The position numbers and the translations under genes were made by a program. Shown in pieces: positions 1 to 7,139 of a stretch of 64,000 bases of DNA (within the stretch, counting starts at the first letter, position 1; each line of letters starts with the position of its first letter). The stretch spans positions 1-64,000 of the IMG/VR virus record IMGVR_UViG_3300035670_000118; one strand, given 5' to 3'. The notes under the pieces were generated by a model. That model made no database searches, was not told the DNA's origin, and saw nothing but the letters and a program-made list of their open reading frames with translations. The DNA comes from a virus.

Positions 1-893
1 GGAAATTGTTTTCCACTTTCAACCCCAGATTTTAATTGAGTTAAGATTCTCGCTGTGATTGTACGATCTTCTACCTCAGTAAATATACCTCTAAGGTTTC
101 TTAATAAAGCCATATGAGGGATAAGAATTGTATCCGCTATTTCCTTCCATGTTTTTCCTTCAGATCTTAGAGTTTCCCAGGTTTTTTCGGTCTCTTTTAC
201 TTTTAATGTACCGGTGGACATTAACTCATTAATGTCCTCTCCTTTTGCGTGAGATATACGTACAAGATCTATTAGTCTTTTTCCTTTGTACTTATTTAAT
301 TGATATCTGCTAAATTCACCAAGTTTTTCTGCCCATGTTCTTTTAACTAAAGACGAAAGGCCTTTTTTACCCCCATTCTTGTACATATAGTACTCAAATT
401 GATTTGTTAAATCATCAGGTCTAAGTGAGATAGACTTACCCACATTTTTCATGTATCCAGGGTTAGCTTCATTAAACTCTGTTCTGTTACTGTGCTGCGA
501 TGCTCTTATGAAGATAACCGCAGGATTAAGTCTCATGAAGAATTTATTTCTTAATTCTAAAGCAAGATCTAGGGTACCTTTAAAGTCATAGTCAAGGGCA
601 GAGTCTATCGCATTTTCGAAAATTTCAACCGATGTTAAATCCGATTTATACATCGAGGAAAATATAGAGTATCTAGAAAGAGTGCTAAGATTACTAGGTG
701 CTTTTAAACCGTCACGGTAATATTGGGGTTCTCCGAATATAGAGGAAGCCGCTACAATCCTTAATGTGTCTAATGGATTGATCTCATAGGATGTTCCTCC
801 CATAAAGTTCTCCACTGCAAAAGCTCCATAGAGTGAATTATGTGCAATTTGCATTGCTACTTTTTTATCTGCGTAATTACTCAACTTTGACAT
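1..893 (-). CDS. TROVE/Ro60-like RNA-binding protein (3' end outside window)
   Basis: Reading the minus strand from the ATG at 893 gives an uninterrupted frame of 297 codons to the window edge, so the C-terminus is missing. The start MSKLSNYADKKVAM, the central helical repeats and the segment MALLRNLRGIFTE resemble the TROVE module of Ro60/Rsr proteins, ring-shaped HEAT-like proteins that bind Y RNAs and misfolded RNA ends in quality control and, in bacteria, with exoribonucleases. Whether a vWA domain with a metal site follows cannot be seen. An intrinsic terminator lies only 28 bases before the start codon, and the 0.5 kb before that is structured and non-coding, the arrangement expected if a Y-like RNA gene sits next to its Ro gene. 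The family call is by recognition of sequence style, not by a search. Confidence 0.75.
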   Translation of the reverse strand, partial: MSKLSNYADKKVAMQIAHNSLYGAFAVENFMGGTSYEINPLDTLRIVAASSIFGEPQYYRDGLKAPSNLSTLSRYSIFSSMYKSDLTSVEIFENAIDSALDYDFKGTLDLALELRNKFFMRLNPAVIFIRASQHSNRTEFNEANPGYMKNVGKSISLRPDDLTNQFEYYMYKNGGKKGLSSLVKRTWAEKLGEFSRYQLNKYKGKRLIDLVRISHAKGEDINELMSTGTLKVKETEKTWETLRSEGKTWKEIADTILIPHMALLRNLRGIFTEVEDRTITARILTQLKSGVESGKQF

Positions 894-920
894 ATAGTTG
901 TTTTAAAAAGTTACTAAAAT

Positions 921-953
921 AAAAAAGGGTTCAGTCGCTTAGCGTCCAAACCC
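921..953 (-). terminator. Rho-independent terminator just upstream of the Ro-like gene
   Basis: On the minus strand GGGTTTGGACGC and GCGACTGAACCC pair around a TAA loop with one mismatch and two wobbles, followed by six Ts. It lies 28 bases before the Ro-like start. It probably ends the non-coding RNA(s), and the Ro mRNA would then come from read-through or attenuation. Confidence 0.8.
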
Positions 954-1007
954 CTTAGTGGTTGTTCTGAGAAAATTGATTTCGAGGGTTTCGAGTCTAA
1001 CAATATA

Positions 1008-1032
1008 TGAAGTATCTCAAAATCCCGCTTCA
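1008..1032 (-). repeat. Hairpin repeat copy 3
   Basis: On the minus strand TGAAG (1032-1028) pairs with CTTCA (1012-1008) around a 15-base loop that begins CGG and ends GATA. Part of its 5' arm can instead join a 7-bp stem between 1036-1030 and 970-964, so the two folds compete. Confidence 0.7.
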
Positions 1033-1090
1033 GAACATTTCTAAAAATCCGAGAATATTAGGGAAGAGGTTTTTTCTTTTGATTTCTTAT

Positions 1091-1115
1091 TGAAGTATCT
1101 CTTCTCACCGCTTCG
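1091..1115 (-). repeat. Hairpin repeat copy 2
   Basis: On the minus strand GAAG (1114-1111) pairs with CTTC (1095-1092) around a 15-base loop that begins CGG and ends GATA. Geometry is identical to copies 1 and 3. CTC/GAG and CCG/CGG can also pair locally here, an alternative fold. Confidence 0.7.
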
Positions 1116-1278
1116 GAGTTTATTTTTATATAATTTTTTTCTTGAGAAATCTTTAAAGAGTGGTCCCTCATTACGTGAGGTAATCGTTCCCTTATTTCTA
1201 GTCAGTGAATTAAACCAATCTACTGTAATTTTCTCCCCTAAGGAAGCGCTCTTCTGTAGAAGTACTAAGTCTTTAGAA

Positions 1279-1300
1279 ATAAACAGCCGGAGCTGTTTAT
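1279..1300 (-). other. Perfect 9-bp hairpin with UCCG tetraloop and a second copy of one arm
   Basis: On the minus strand ATAAACAGC, loop TCCG, GCTGTTTAT forms a perfect 9-bp stem closed by C-G around a UNCG-type tetraloop. This very stable loop type forms only on the minus-strand RNA, which fits the direction of the Ro-like gene. The 5' arm ATAAACAGC is repeated at 1314-1306, so two arms compete for one partner. No U-run follows, so it is not a terminator. Confidence 0.65.
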
Positions 1301-1319
1301 CGATCGCTGTTTATAAATT

Positions 1320-1346
1320 TTGAAGTAACCCTTTAAACCGCTTCAA
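1320..1346 (-). repeat. Hairpin repeat copy 1 (GAAG-CGG-N12-CTTC)
   Basis: On the minus strand TTGAAG pairs with CTTCAA around a 15-base loop that begins CGG and ends TTA. The stem arms and loop length match copies 2 and 3. It is the first copy in the direction of transcription, just after the thioredoxin gene. Confidence 0.7.
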
Positions 1347-1405
1347 GAAAAATATGTATGTTAAAGAACGTTTTATTAAAATATATCGCAAATATAGGTA
1401 AAGTT

Positions 1406-1726
1406 TCAATTTAAAACCTGATGTTCCTCTAGAAATTTTTTAATCTGATCCCCATTTTTTACACCAGAAAATCTAGCGATCTCCGTTTCGCCTTCTATAA
1501 GTACACAAGTAGGAATATTTTTTATGTTAAATTTCTTTGCGGATTCTCCCGCCTCCCCCACATCAGCTTTTACTATTTTTATAGAATTAGATAATTCCTC
1601 CTCTACTTTTTCAAGTGCTGGTTTAATTATCTTACATGGCCCACACCAGTCTGCAGAAAAGAGAACTAGAGTTTTTTCTCCGCTTTTGATTGATTCGTTT
1701 AGCTGTTCATCATTAATAATTTTCAT
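1406..1726 (-). CDS. trxA: Thioredoxin
   Basis: 106 residues, full thioredoxin length with no signal peptide, so cytoplasmic. The active site WCGPCK is at residues 27-32 and the cis-proline loop NIPTC at 70-74, with an extra Cys at 74. It reduces protein disulfides and in phages can support ribonucleotide reductase or serve as a DNA polymerase processivity factor. Neither partner is visible here. It lies at the end of a minus-strand run after 1817-2167 and immediately upstream of the structured RNA region. Confidence 0.95.
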   Translation of the reverse strand: MKIINDEQLNESIKSGEKTLVLFSADWCGPCKIIKPALEKVEEELSNSIKIVKADVGEAGESAKKFNIKNIPTCVLIEGETEIARFSGVKNGDQIKKFLEEHQVLN

Positions 1727-1768
1727 ATGATTTAATTATTTTTTGTATGGTATATAACCACCAAGGCA

Positions 1769-1798
1769 CAAAGAATCCCGCCTTAAGACGGGACTTTG
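1769..1798. other. Stem-loop between two minus-strand genes
   Basis: CAAAG/CTTTG and TCCCG/CGGGA form a two-part stem with an AA bulge around a CTTAAG-containing loop. The T-run (TTTTTATATT) follows on the plus strand, where no gene ends. On the minus strand it would follow gene 1817-2167 but without a good U-tract, so termination in that direction is uncertain. Confidence 0.45.
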
Positions 1799-1816
1799 TT
1801 TTTATATTTATTTATA

Positions 1817-2167
1817 TTAAATCTCGGAAGAAATAGGACCAGGATTTAAGTTTTCATCCTCTTTTTCTTCAAGAGTCTCAGATTCATTAACAGGTTCCTC
1901 CGTTTTATCTTCTTCGTATAAAGATGGACCCTCTTCTATACTATCAGAGGGATTGACATTTAGTTTTTTTATAAACTCCGGAGAAATTAATAATTCACCT
2001 CCCTCTCTAGTTTCTGATACTTCCCCAGAATTTTCTTGTGAAGCTTTCTGCTGATCCTCAATCATCTTTAAAAGCTTTTTCATCTGAGTTTTTGATAAAC
2101 CTTTTGGTTTCGGTTTGTACTTTACTGGTTTACCATTCTTTTTTCTTACGCGACTTTTAGTAGGCAT
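1817..2167 (-). CDS. Hypothetical protein, basic N-terminus and acidic tail
   Basis: 116 residues. The first 40 residues are rich in Lys and Arg (KSRVRKKNGKPVKYKPKPKG) and the last 40 are rich in Glu, Asp and Ser, so the protein is strongly charge-polarised and probably disordered, with one predicted helix around residues 26-42. I do not recognise a family. It sits between 2209-2814 and thioredoxin in the same direction. Confidence 0.7.
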   Translation of the reverse strand: MPTKSRVRKKNGKPVKYKPKPKGLSKTQMKKLLKMIEDQQKASQENSGEVSETREGGELLISPEFIKKLNVNPSDSIEEGPSLYEEDKTEEPVNESETLEEKEDENLNPGPISSEI

Positions 2168-2208
2168 ATTTTTTATTTATTTATAGAGAAATCTCCAAAT
2201 ATAGTTTC

Positions 2209-2814
2209 TTAATTTCCAACTATATCTAGATCATCCCACACCAATTCCCAATTGGATTTTGAATCACATTTATATGTGTTATTTTCTTTTTTGAAGTGTA
2301 TATAAGCACTTTCAAACACGTCGTTAACCAATATATTAGGTATACCCATTTTTTGTGCTATAAAGGCTCCATATCTCTCCATATACGAAGGCTTCTCACC
2401 TTCAGTTCTAACAAATACACCGGAAAGATTATGGGAGTAATTTGAAATTATATCTTCCACATAAATTCTGTTCTCTGTCTTTATTAGATCCAGCCTAGGA
2501 TTTAATGAAATATTTAGATCCCTGTCTTTTAAAAACCACCATCGATCAGTCTTTTCTTCGTGAATGTATACTCCTATTTTTTGAGATACATGTCTTAAGA
2601 AGAAAGCTTGCGTGTTTTTAGGATTATAGAAACTTTCTATAAAATCTGAGCCATCATAAGACATTTTGTATTTACTCTCATATAAAAATTCAGGATCACC
2701 GCTGAGATCTAACAATATCCCGTCAACATCAAAAAGACAATAATTTGATGGTAGATATTCTCTATGGCCTTCGGAGAAGGGATTAGATATTCCCCATTTT
2801 CTTTTTTTAGACAT
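2209..2814 (-). CDS. Hypothetical protein
   Basis: 201 residues, soluble, no signal peptide. The segment YCLFDVDGILLDL near residue 28 looks like the first motif of HAD phosphatases (DxDG), but the other HAD motifs are not apparent, so I do not assign that fold. A later segment (RYGAFIAQKMGIPNILVNDVFESAYI) is predicted helical. Same direction as the two downstream genes. Confidence 0.75.
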   Translation of the reverse strand: MSKKRKWGISNPFSEGHREYLPSNYCLFDVDGILLDLSGDPEFLYESKYKMSYDGSDFIESFYNPKNTQAFFLRHVSQKIGVYIHEEKTDRWWFLKDRDLNISLNPRLDLIKTENRIYVEDIISNYSHNLSGVFVRTEGEKPSYMERYGAFIAQKMGIPNILVNDVFESAYIHFKKENNTYKCDSKSNWELVWDDLDIVGN

Positions 2815-2860
2815 CTAAATTTTTATTGTATAGATAATACAAGTAAAATTAATGATTGTT

Positions 2861-3118
2861 TCAATAATTACTAGGAAGAATTCCCGCCTCATATTGGGAT
2901 TTACCATTTTTTAGTAAATACTCCAGTTGGATCCACTGTTTATTAGAAAGATACTTCTTAGTTGTTGCTTGTGTCCAAAGCTTTAAGAAAAACTGATTGT
3001 ATCTGTATCTCTCCGGAAGCCAATCCCATAATTTTTGGTAGTATTGGATTTCTGCGTCAGTAAAATATTTTCTATCCGCAGATGAACTAAAATTTTCGTA
3101 GATCTTAATGTGTTTCAT
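2861..3118 (-). CDS. Small protein with capsid-targeting-like leader
   Basis: I chose the ATG at 3118 (85 residues) rather than the upstream one at 3175, because it gives the leader MKHIKIYENF shared with over twenty proteins here and avoids overlap with the divergent gene at 3155. The IYE triplet would fit a T4-type prohead-protease site. The remainder (YYQKLWDWLPERYRYNQFFLKLW) is aromatic and helical and matches no family I know. Confidence 0.75.
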   Translation of the reverse strand: MKHIKIYENFSSSADRKYFTDAEIQYYQKLWDWLPERYRYNQFFLKLWTQATTKKYLSNKQWIQLEYLLKNGKSQYEAGILPSNY

Positions 3119-3154
3119 TAAAGTATATATTCCAAATCCGTAGATATATAAATT

Positions 3155-3913
3155 ATGGTTTCTGAGCAAATACAAGAATTAGTAGAATATCTTTCTAATA
3201 AAAACAAGGTCCTTTTTTTAACCACATCTAATAGATGGGAAGGTAGCAAAGAAATCCCCAAGTCCACACTATTGGCTATGGATATTAAATCTAGGCTTGA
3301 AGAGACAACAGAGGTTAATCTTTTAGAAATACCAAAATTAAAAATATACCCATGTGAAGGAAACGTATCCGGAGTAGAAGGAAACAATTGTGGAATAAAA
3401 GATTCTCTTCTAAAAGACACAGAAAAAGATCCCTCAGGAAATCATAGATGCTGGGCTTCATTAAACAATGAGGACGATGAATTATGGAAAGTAACCAAAG
3501 AGCTTTTCGAATCAGATGCAGTTGTTTTCTTTATAAGCGTAAGATGGGGTCAAGCAAATGCTTTCTATCAAAAACTTATAGAAAGACTAAATTGGATAGA
3601 AAACAGACACACAACTCTAGGTGAGGATAATATAGTATCTGGTATCGATGCAGGATGTGTTATAATAGGACAAAACTGGAACGGTGAGCAGGTATTAGAA
3701 ACTCAAAAACAAGTATACGAATTCTATGGGTTTAATGTACCAGATGAAATGTCATTATATTGGCAGTTCACTCAGGATTCAAATGACGAAACACAAGAAT
3801 CGTATAAAGAAGCTCCTAAAGTTTTTGGTAGAGAATTTGAAATATCTATAACGAAGCTTAAAGAATCCTTGAATAGGAGATTTAAAAATCTAAAGAGATT
3901 AATGGATTTCTAA
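3155..3913 (+). CDS. Flavodoxin-like NAD(P)H-dependent FMN reductase family protein
   Basis: 252 residues. The alternating strand/helix pattern, the early nucleotide-loop-like segment FLTTSNRWEGS, the cysteines at CEGN and NNCGI, and the later ISVRWGQANAFYQKLIERL resemble the flavodoxin-fold NADPH-dependent FMN reductase/iron-sulfur flavoprotein group. Such enzymes reduce quinones or other acceptors using bound FMN. It is one of few rightward genes in this part and is divergent from 2861-3118. Its role in infection is unknown, but it would fit redox support alongside thioredoxin. Confidence 0.75.
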   Translation: MVSEQIQELVEYLSNKNKVLFLTTSNRWEGSKEIPKSTLLAMDIKSRLEETTEVNLLEIPKLKIYPCEGNVSGVEGNNCGIKDSLLKDTEKDPSGNHRCWASLNNEDDELWKVTKELFESDAVVFFISVRWGQANAFYQKLIERLNWIENRHTTLGEDNIVSGIDAGCVIIGQNWNGEQVLETQKQVYEFYGFNVPDEMSLYWQFTQDSNDETQESYKEAPKVFGREFEISITKLKESLNRRFKNLKRLMDF

Positions 3914-4281
3914 GAAGGAAATTTTAATCCTCCTAAAGCTTTCCATACTACCTCAACTTTTTTCTCAAAGAAACCTATATTAAATTCTGCGCTCTCTTCA
4001 GTTTTGAAATCCCATTGGATAGCTTCTAATCCTATAATACCTAATCCTGCATTTATCTGAACTTCGAAAGAGAATTCAAACATCTCCGGATTCGGAACTA
4101 TATCATTTAGGTCATAGCAATAGCAATATATTGTATAATTAGAAGAACCCTCTGATTCAAAATCTTTAAAGTAGGCATCATAGCAAATCTGACCCTTAAT
4201 AGGCTTACCATCGAATTTATGGTATCCCAATTCTACTAGTTTTTTTCTAAAAGAATCTGAGACTGGTGTCCCTTTCTGCAT
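3910..4281 (-). CDS. Hypothetical protein
   Basis: I place the start at 4281 (MQKGTPVSDSF, 123 residues) because the upstream candidate at 4308 would overlap the preceding phosphoesterase stop. The protein is a mixed alpha/beta sequence ending FFEKKVEVVWKALGGLKFPS and has no motif I recognise. Its 3' end overlaps the flavoprotein gene by 4 bases on the opposite strand. Confidence 0.7.
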   Translation of the reverse strand: MQKGTPVSDSFRKKLVELGYHKFDGKPIKGQICYDAYFKDFESEGSSNYTIYCYCYDLNDIVPNPEMFEFSFEVQINAGLGIIGLEAIQWDFKTEESAEFNIGFFEKKVEVVWKALGGLKFPS

Positions 4282-4282
4282 A

Positions 4283-4945
4283 TTATTTATAGAGAGAAAA
4301 TTTTCCATCCTCGTATAAAACTTCTATCGGTTTATTAACTGGCGAATATCTCCTGTTTAGTAAACTACAATTCATAAAAATTGTTTGTCCATCATCGTAC
4401 GTACCATATCCCTCATGTATGTGTCCAAAAGCATTAATCTTAGGATTTACCCTCTTAATTGCTTTATAAAGGTCCTCACATCCAACATCTTCACCCTCAA
4501 GAACCATAGATAATCCGTTTTCCATATATGCAGGAGGACCATGTGTAATAAGAACATCAACTCCCTCTGGTATTTTATCCCAATGTGGCTGAATGGATGA
4601 TCCACGGAATCTATTAAAAGCCCAATTATGAAAATATGGTGTTATAGGAGATCCCCAGAATTTAATGCCTTCTAACTCTATTCCACTGTCTACCAGTAAA
4701 TGTATGTTTCTGGATTCGCAGTAATTTGATGAAGCTTCGTAGTATTCTTCAAAGAAAAAATCATGATTTCCTGGTATCATAATCTTGTGCTTATGTGGTA
4801 AAGCACAATACCAATCTAAAAATTTTTCGACCTCACTTCTATATCCTCTGCTTGAAACGTCACCACAGTGTATGATAAAATCACCATCTGGTATATTAAA
4901 CCGGTCATGTAGGGTATGAGTATCGGATATAAATACTAACTTCAT
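4283..4945 (-). CDS. Calcineurin-like metallophosphoesterase
   Basis: 220 residues with the metal-binding series of this superfamily in order: SDTH at 7-10, GD at 28-29, GNHD at 58-61, THGPP near 134 and GHIH near 177. The enzyme would hydrolyse a phosphomono- or diester with two metal ions; the substrate cannot be told. It is one of three phosphoesterases of this superfamily in the window (also 12901-13494 and 33490-34308). Confidence 0.92.
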   Translation of the reverse strand: MKLVFISDTHTLHDRFNIPDGDFIIHCGDVSSRGYRSEVEKFLDWYCALPHKHKIMIPGNHDFFFEEYYEASSNYCESRNIHLLVDSGIELEGIKFWGSPITPYFHNWAFNRFRGSSIQPHWDKIPEGVDVLITHGPPAYMENGLSMVLEGEDVGCEDLYKAIKRVNPKINAFGHIHEGYGTYDDGQTIFMNCSLLNRRYSPVNKPIEVLYEDGKFSLYK

Positions 4946-4947
4946 AA

Positions 4948-5109
4948 TTATTTTTTATCTTCTTGCTCTAATATATTAGATATTTCAAGATACGTTTTTT
5001 TCTTGTAGACTTCCATTAGAAGCTCAAACTTCATTGCTTCTTCTAATGTTTCTATTTTGATCTCATTTAAGTGGGAAATACATGAAGGTAAAATTATTGA
5101 ATTTTCCAT
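4948..5109 (-). CDS. Hypothetical small protein
   Basis: 53 residues from the ATG at 5109 (MENSIILPSC); the longer frame to 5253 would run over the divergent gene at 5190. It ends 2 bases before the phosphoesterase start codon, so the two are probably co-transcribed. Helical, charged C-terminus, no known family. Confidence 0.6.
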   Translation of the reverse strand: MENSIILPSCISHLNEIKIETLEEAMKFELLMEVYKKKTYLEISNILEQEDKK

Positions 5110-5189
5110 AGTCTTATTTATACTATTTTTATTGTAGGTATTAAATTTAGTTTCGGAACAAAATCTCTTTTGTATGGTATGAACTTTAT

Positions 5190-5501
5190 ATGATTGAAGA
5201 AATAGAAATGATAAATGAAGTTGATCCGGATCATTTGGAAGAATGGTTAACAAGAAATCCTGGTAAAGTTTATAAAAGATCCGTTGAAACTGCTCTTTAT
5301 TTAGCTAAAAATAAAGATCTTATAGAAGAATCTTTTATGGAGTTCTCGTGGGAAGATGAGGTTTACTCTAAAATATATATGAAAAGAAGTGATATTCCTA
5401 AAGCAATGGAGAAAGCTATAGAATATTTTGTCAATATGGAGCTATATGAGTATGCTCAGATGGCTAAAGAAGCAAAAGAACACTTCCAAAACCACCCATA
5501 A
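5190..5501 (+). CDS. Hypothetical protein
   Basis: 103 residues, acidic and mostly helical (SVETALYLAKNKDLIEE, DIPKAMEKAIEYF). No motif recognised. The upstream sequence TTTGTATGGTATGAACTTTATATG contains TTTTGTATGGTAT, which also occurs at 1742 near the thioredoxin gene. Confidence 0.7.
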   Translation: MIEEIEMINEVDPDHLEEWLTRNPGKVYKRSVETALYLAKNKDLIEESFMEFSWEDEVYSKIYMKRSDIPKAMEKAIEYFVNMELYEYAQMAKEAKEHFQNHP

Positions 5502-5617
5502 CTCGCTTTTTTTTAATGAAATAGTATAAAAAACACTGTTTATATTTTTTTTATTAACAATAAGATGTTAATTTAGCAGTATTAAAAGTTATTAAGTTTA
5601 ACTAAAATTTTAAAAAG
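5502..5617. promoter_or_regulatory. AT-rich intergenic region with a small inverted repeat
   Basis: The spacer before 5618 contains TTAAC-N7-GTTAA near 5555-5571 and no gene. It could be an operator or part of a promoter for 5618-5824, but nothing decides this. Confidence 0.25.
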
Positions 5618-5824
5618 ATGTTATCAAAAGGTTCCTCTAGAAAAGAGGGGATTAACGTAAGAGACGAAAAAGAATTTAAACTTTGGGTTAAATTCATAGC
5701 ATCTATCCAGAAAGATGGCGGGAATATTAGTAAGCCACTGGAGATTCTTTGGAATAGCGTAAAAGAAGAATTTGATTTGCTAGATGAAAGATCTAGTAGA
5801 AAGAGAAAAATGTATCAATCATAG
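5618..5824 (+). CDS. Hypothetical small basic protein
   Basis: 68 residues, rich in Lys, Arg and Ser, with WVKFIASIQKDGG and WNSVKEEFDLL segments suggesting two helices. No family recognised. It ends head-on against the glycosyltransferase-like gene. Confidence 0.6.
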   Translation: MLSKGSSRKEGINVRDEKEFKLWVKFIASIQKDGGNISKPLEILWNSVKEEFDLLDERSSRKRKMYQS

Positions 5825-6367
5825 CTAGTTAGTAAAACCCCCAACTTTTATTCCCTTAGACATATTTTCTAAGGATATATCAGAATCTGGACCTTCGGGG
5901 TTGTGGACTAAAATATTTAAGGATTCTTTATCAGCAAATATAGCGTTTATCTTCCTTTTATTTTTTAAGAATCTAGACATTAAGTCGTTTATAAAGTCCT
6001 CTTTTTTTAGATAAGCTACTGGATAATTTATTTTAGACATCTCGTTTAGTGAGGTAAAAAATAGATCAGGATCACTAAAAGTTGATCCGGGTACCATAAC
6101 TAATACATAAGGAGTGTGTACTAGATTATAGGCATCTTTTACCGTTTCTCCCTCCTCCATTTTTATAGACTCTATTCTGATAATTCTTATCATTTCATTT
6201 GATGCTTGTGCAGCATATTGATATGACCCGTCTATAGAACCAAAATCTAGGACTAAAACTCTCGTGTCCTTTATTTTTGTTTTTTTGGCTATATCGTTAA
6301 TCGTTTTTTTAAGTTCGATTACTGAGTTTTTACAGGGTATAATTATTGTTAAAAGAGTGCTTATCAT
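5825..6367 (-). CDS. GT2-like (GT-A fold) glycosyltransferase, short
   Basis: 180 residues starting with the family signature TIIIPCKNSVIELKKTIND and continuing to VLVLDFGSIDGSYQ, the nucleotide-sugar binding half of family 2 glycosyltransferases. The position of the usual DxD is taken by SDPD, and the acceptor half is shorter than normal (full enzymes are about 230 or more). It may be a minimal enzyme or a degenerated one. Possible role: sugar transfer to host surface or phage DNA. Confidence 0.65.
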   Translation of the reverse strand: MISTLLTIIIPCKNSVIELKKTINDIAKKTKIKDTRVLVLDFGSIDGSYQYAAQASNEMIRIIRIESIKMEEGETVKDAYNLVHTPYVLVMVPGSTFSDPDLFFTSLNEMSKINYPVAYLKKEDFINDLMSRFLKNKRKINAIFADKESLNILVHNPEGPDSDISLENMSKGIKVGGFTN

Positions 6368-6379
6368 TTATCTATTTTA

Positions 6380-6709
6380 TTAGCTATTAAAGAAAATATA
6401 ATGAACTGCAAAAGAAACAGACCAAACAAATACTATTCTAAATAACCTATTAACACTTAGGGATATTATAGATGAAACAAGATCTTTTTCTTTATCTTTT
6501 TCGTCTTCAGATCCTATTCTAATACGATTTCTTGTTATCATTATAATAAAGCTTATACCTAAAATCTGATAGTATTGAAATTTTATTAGATATGGTATTT
6601 CGTAAAGATTTATAATAGAATATACAGTCAAAGCTTCTAACATCGATAATGGAAGAGATACTATCAGTGAAAGAGCAATTGCTGAAAATAATTTTTTTAT
6701 AAATTCCAT
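6380..6709 (-). CDS. Small integral membrane protein
   Basis: 109 residues with three or four hydrophobic segments (about 8-30, 45-58 and 90-107) and a charged loop GSEDEKDKEKD between. No family recognised. It lies in a leftward run between the receiver-like gene and the glycosyltransferase. Confidence 0.65.
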   Translation of the reverse strand: MEFIKKLFSAIALSLIVSLPLSMLEALTVYSIINLYEIPYLIKFQYYQILGISFIIMITRNRIRIGSEDEKDKEKDLVSSIISLSVNRLFRIVFVWSVSFAVHYIFFNS

Positions 6710-6719
6710 ATACTATATA

Positions 6720-7133
6720 TTAAACCGTGTGGGGTATTTTATGTCTTGTGCAATTTTGTGGGAGCCTCTTGTTTTTAAGGTAGTTGTTTATATAACCCAT
6801 TATATTAGACGATCCTATAGGATTTGCACTGTGTACCATTATCAAAGGTAGATCTATCCCTTTATTCATACTTTCTTCTACTATCCATTTTGCACAGTCA
6901 TATCCAGTTTTTTCGTGAATATTATCATAATCTAAAATGTAATTTGTTTTTACATTCTTAAAATATTCCCTTATGGCAGTTTCTCCTAGGTCATGATCTA
7001 GTGATATCATATAGATGTTATTTAAGCCTATTTCATTGACTTTATCAACAAATTCATCGTAATCCCTACAAACGATCCAATCCTCTTCTATAGGGGTTCT
7101 AACGTCGTCTAAATACACTCTTACTTTTTCCAT
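6720..7133 (-). CDS. Cyclic-phosphate-processing receiver-like protein (cPPR family)
   Basis: 137 residues with YLDDVRTP at 7-14, SLDHDLG near 44-50, GYDCAKWIVEE and HSANPIGSSNI. This motif series belongs to the receiver-like domain described as cyclic-phosphate-processing (cREC/cPPR), which has been connected by comparative genomics to RNA repair and 2',3'-cyclic-phosphate ends. The conserved Asp pair and the His-Ser-x-Asn motif are intact. With a Ro-like protein in the same window, it supports a phage interest in RNA repair or surveillance, though that link is inference. Confidence 0.75.
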   Translation of the reverse strand: MEKVRVYLDDVRTPIEEDWIVCRDYDEFVDKVNEIGLNNIYMISLDHDLGETAIREYFKNVKTNYILDYDNIHEKTGYDCAKWIVEESMNKGIDLPLIMVHSANPIGSSNIMGYINNYLKNKRLPQNCTRHKIPHTV

Positions 7134-7139
7134 AATATT

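Larger units (their letters stand above)
894..1405 (-). ncRNA. Structured non-coding region upstream of the Ro-like gene, candidate Y-RNA-like transcript(s)
   Basis: This 512-base stretch has no convincing gene. On the minus strand it carries three hairpins of identical geometry (1346-1320, 1115-1091, 1032-1008), a hairpin with a UCCG tetraloop (1300-1279), a CCTCA/TGAGG pairing near 1166-1180, a possible long-range stem 964-970 with 1030-1036, and a terminator at 953-921. Bacterial Y RNA genes are known to lie beside rsr genes. I could not build a clear tRNA-like module, so the Y-RNA assignment is inference from position and structure. It could also be a long regulated leader of the Ro-like gene, or several small RNAs. 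Confidence 0.5.

Noticed and set aside
981-1000. TTTCGAGGGTTTCGAGTC looked like a tRNA T-loop
   Set aside because: The flanking bases do not pair as a T stem, and no acceptor or D arm can be placed around it.
1166-1187. ATTAC/GTAAT and CCTCA/TGAGG considered as an H-type pseudoknot
   Set aside because: The two stems share bases and leave no linkers, so they are more likely alternative pairings than a pseudoknot.
1090-1323. A 77-residue plus-strand frame in the region before the Ro-like gene
   Set aside because: It runs across two hairpin repeats and the tetraloop hairpin, has no plausible start context, and its translation is low-complexity. The structured RNA reading of the minus strand explains the sequence better.
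1769-1798. Hairpin considered as terminator of gene 1817-2167
   Set aside because: The T-run is on the plus strand where no gene ends; the minus strand lacks a U-tract, so I list it only as a stem-loop.
2209-2814. DVDG motif considered as a HAD phosphatase
   Set aside because: Only the first motif is visible; the Ser/Thr, Lys and second acidic motifs cannot be found.
3118-3420. A 100-residue minus-strand frame opposite the flavoprotein gene
   Set aside because: It lies inside a gene with clear family motifs and reads as low-complexity Ser/Leu antisense.
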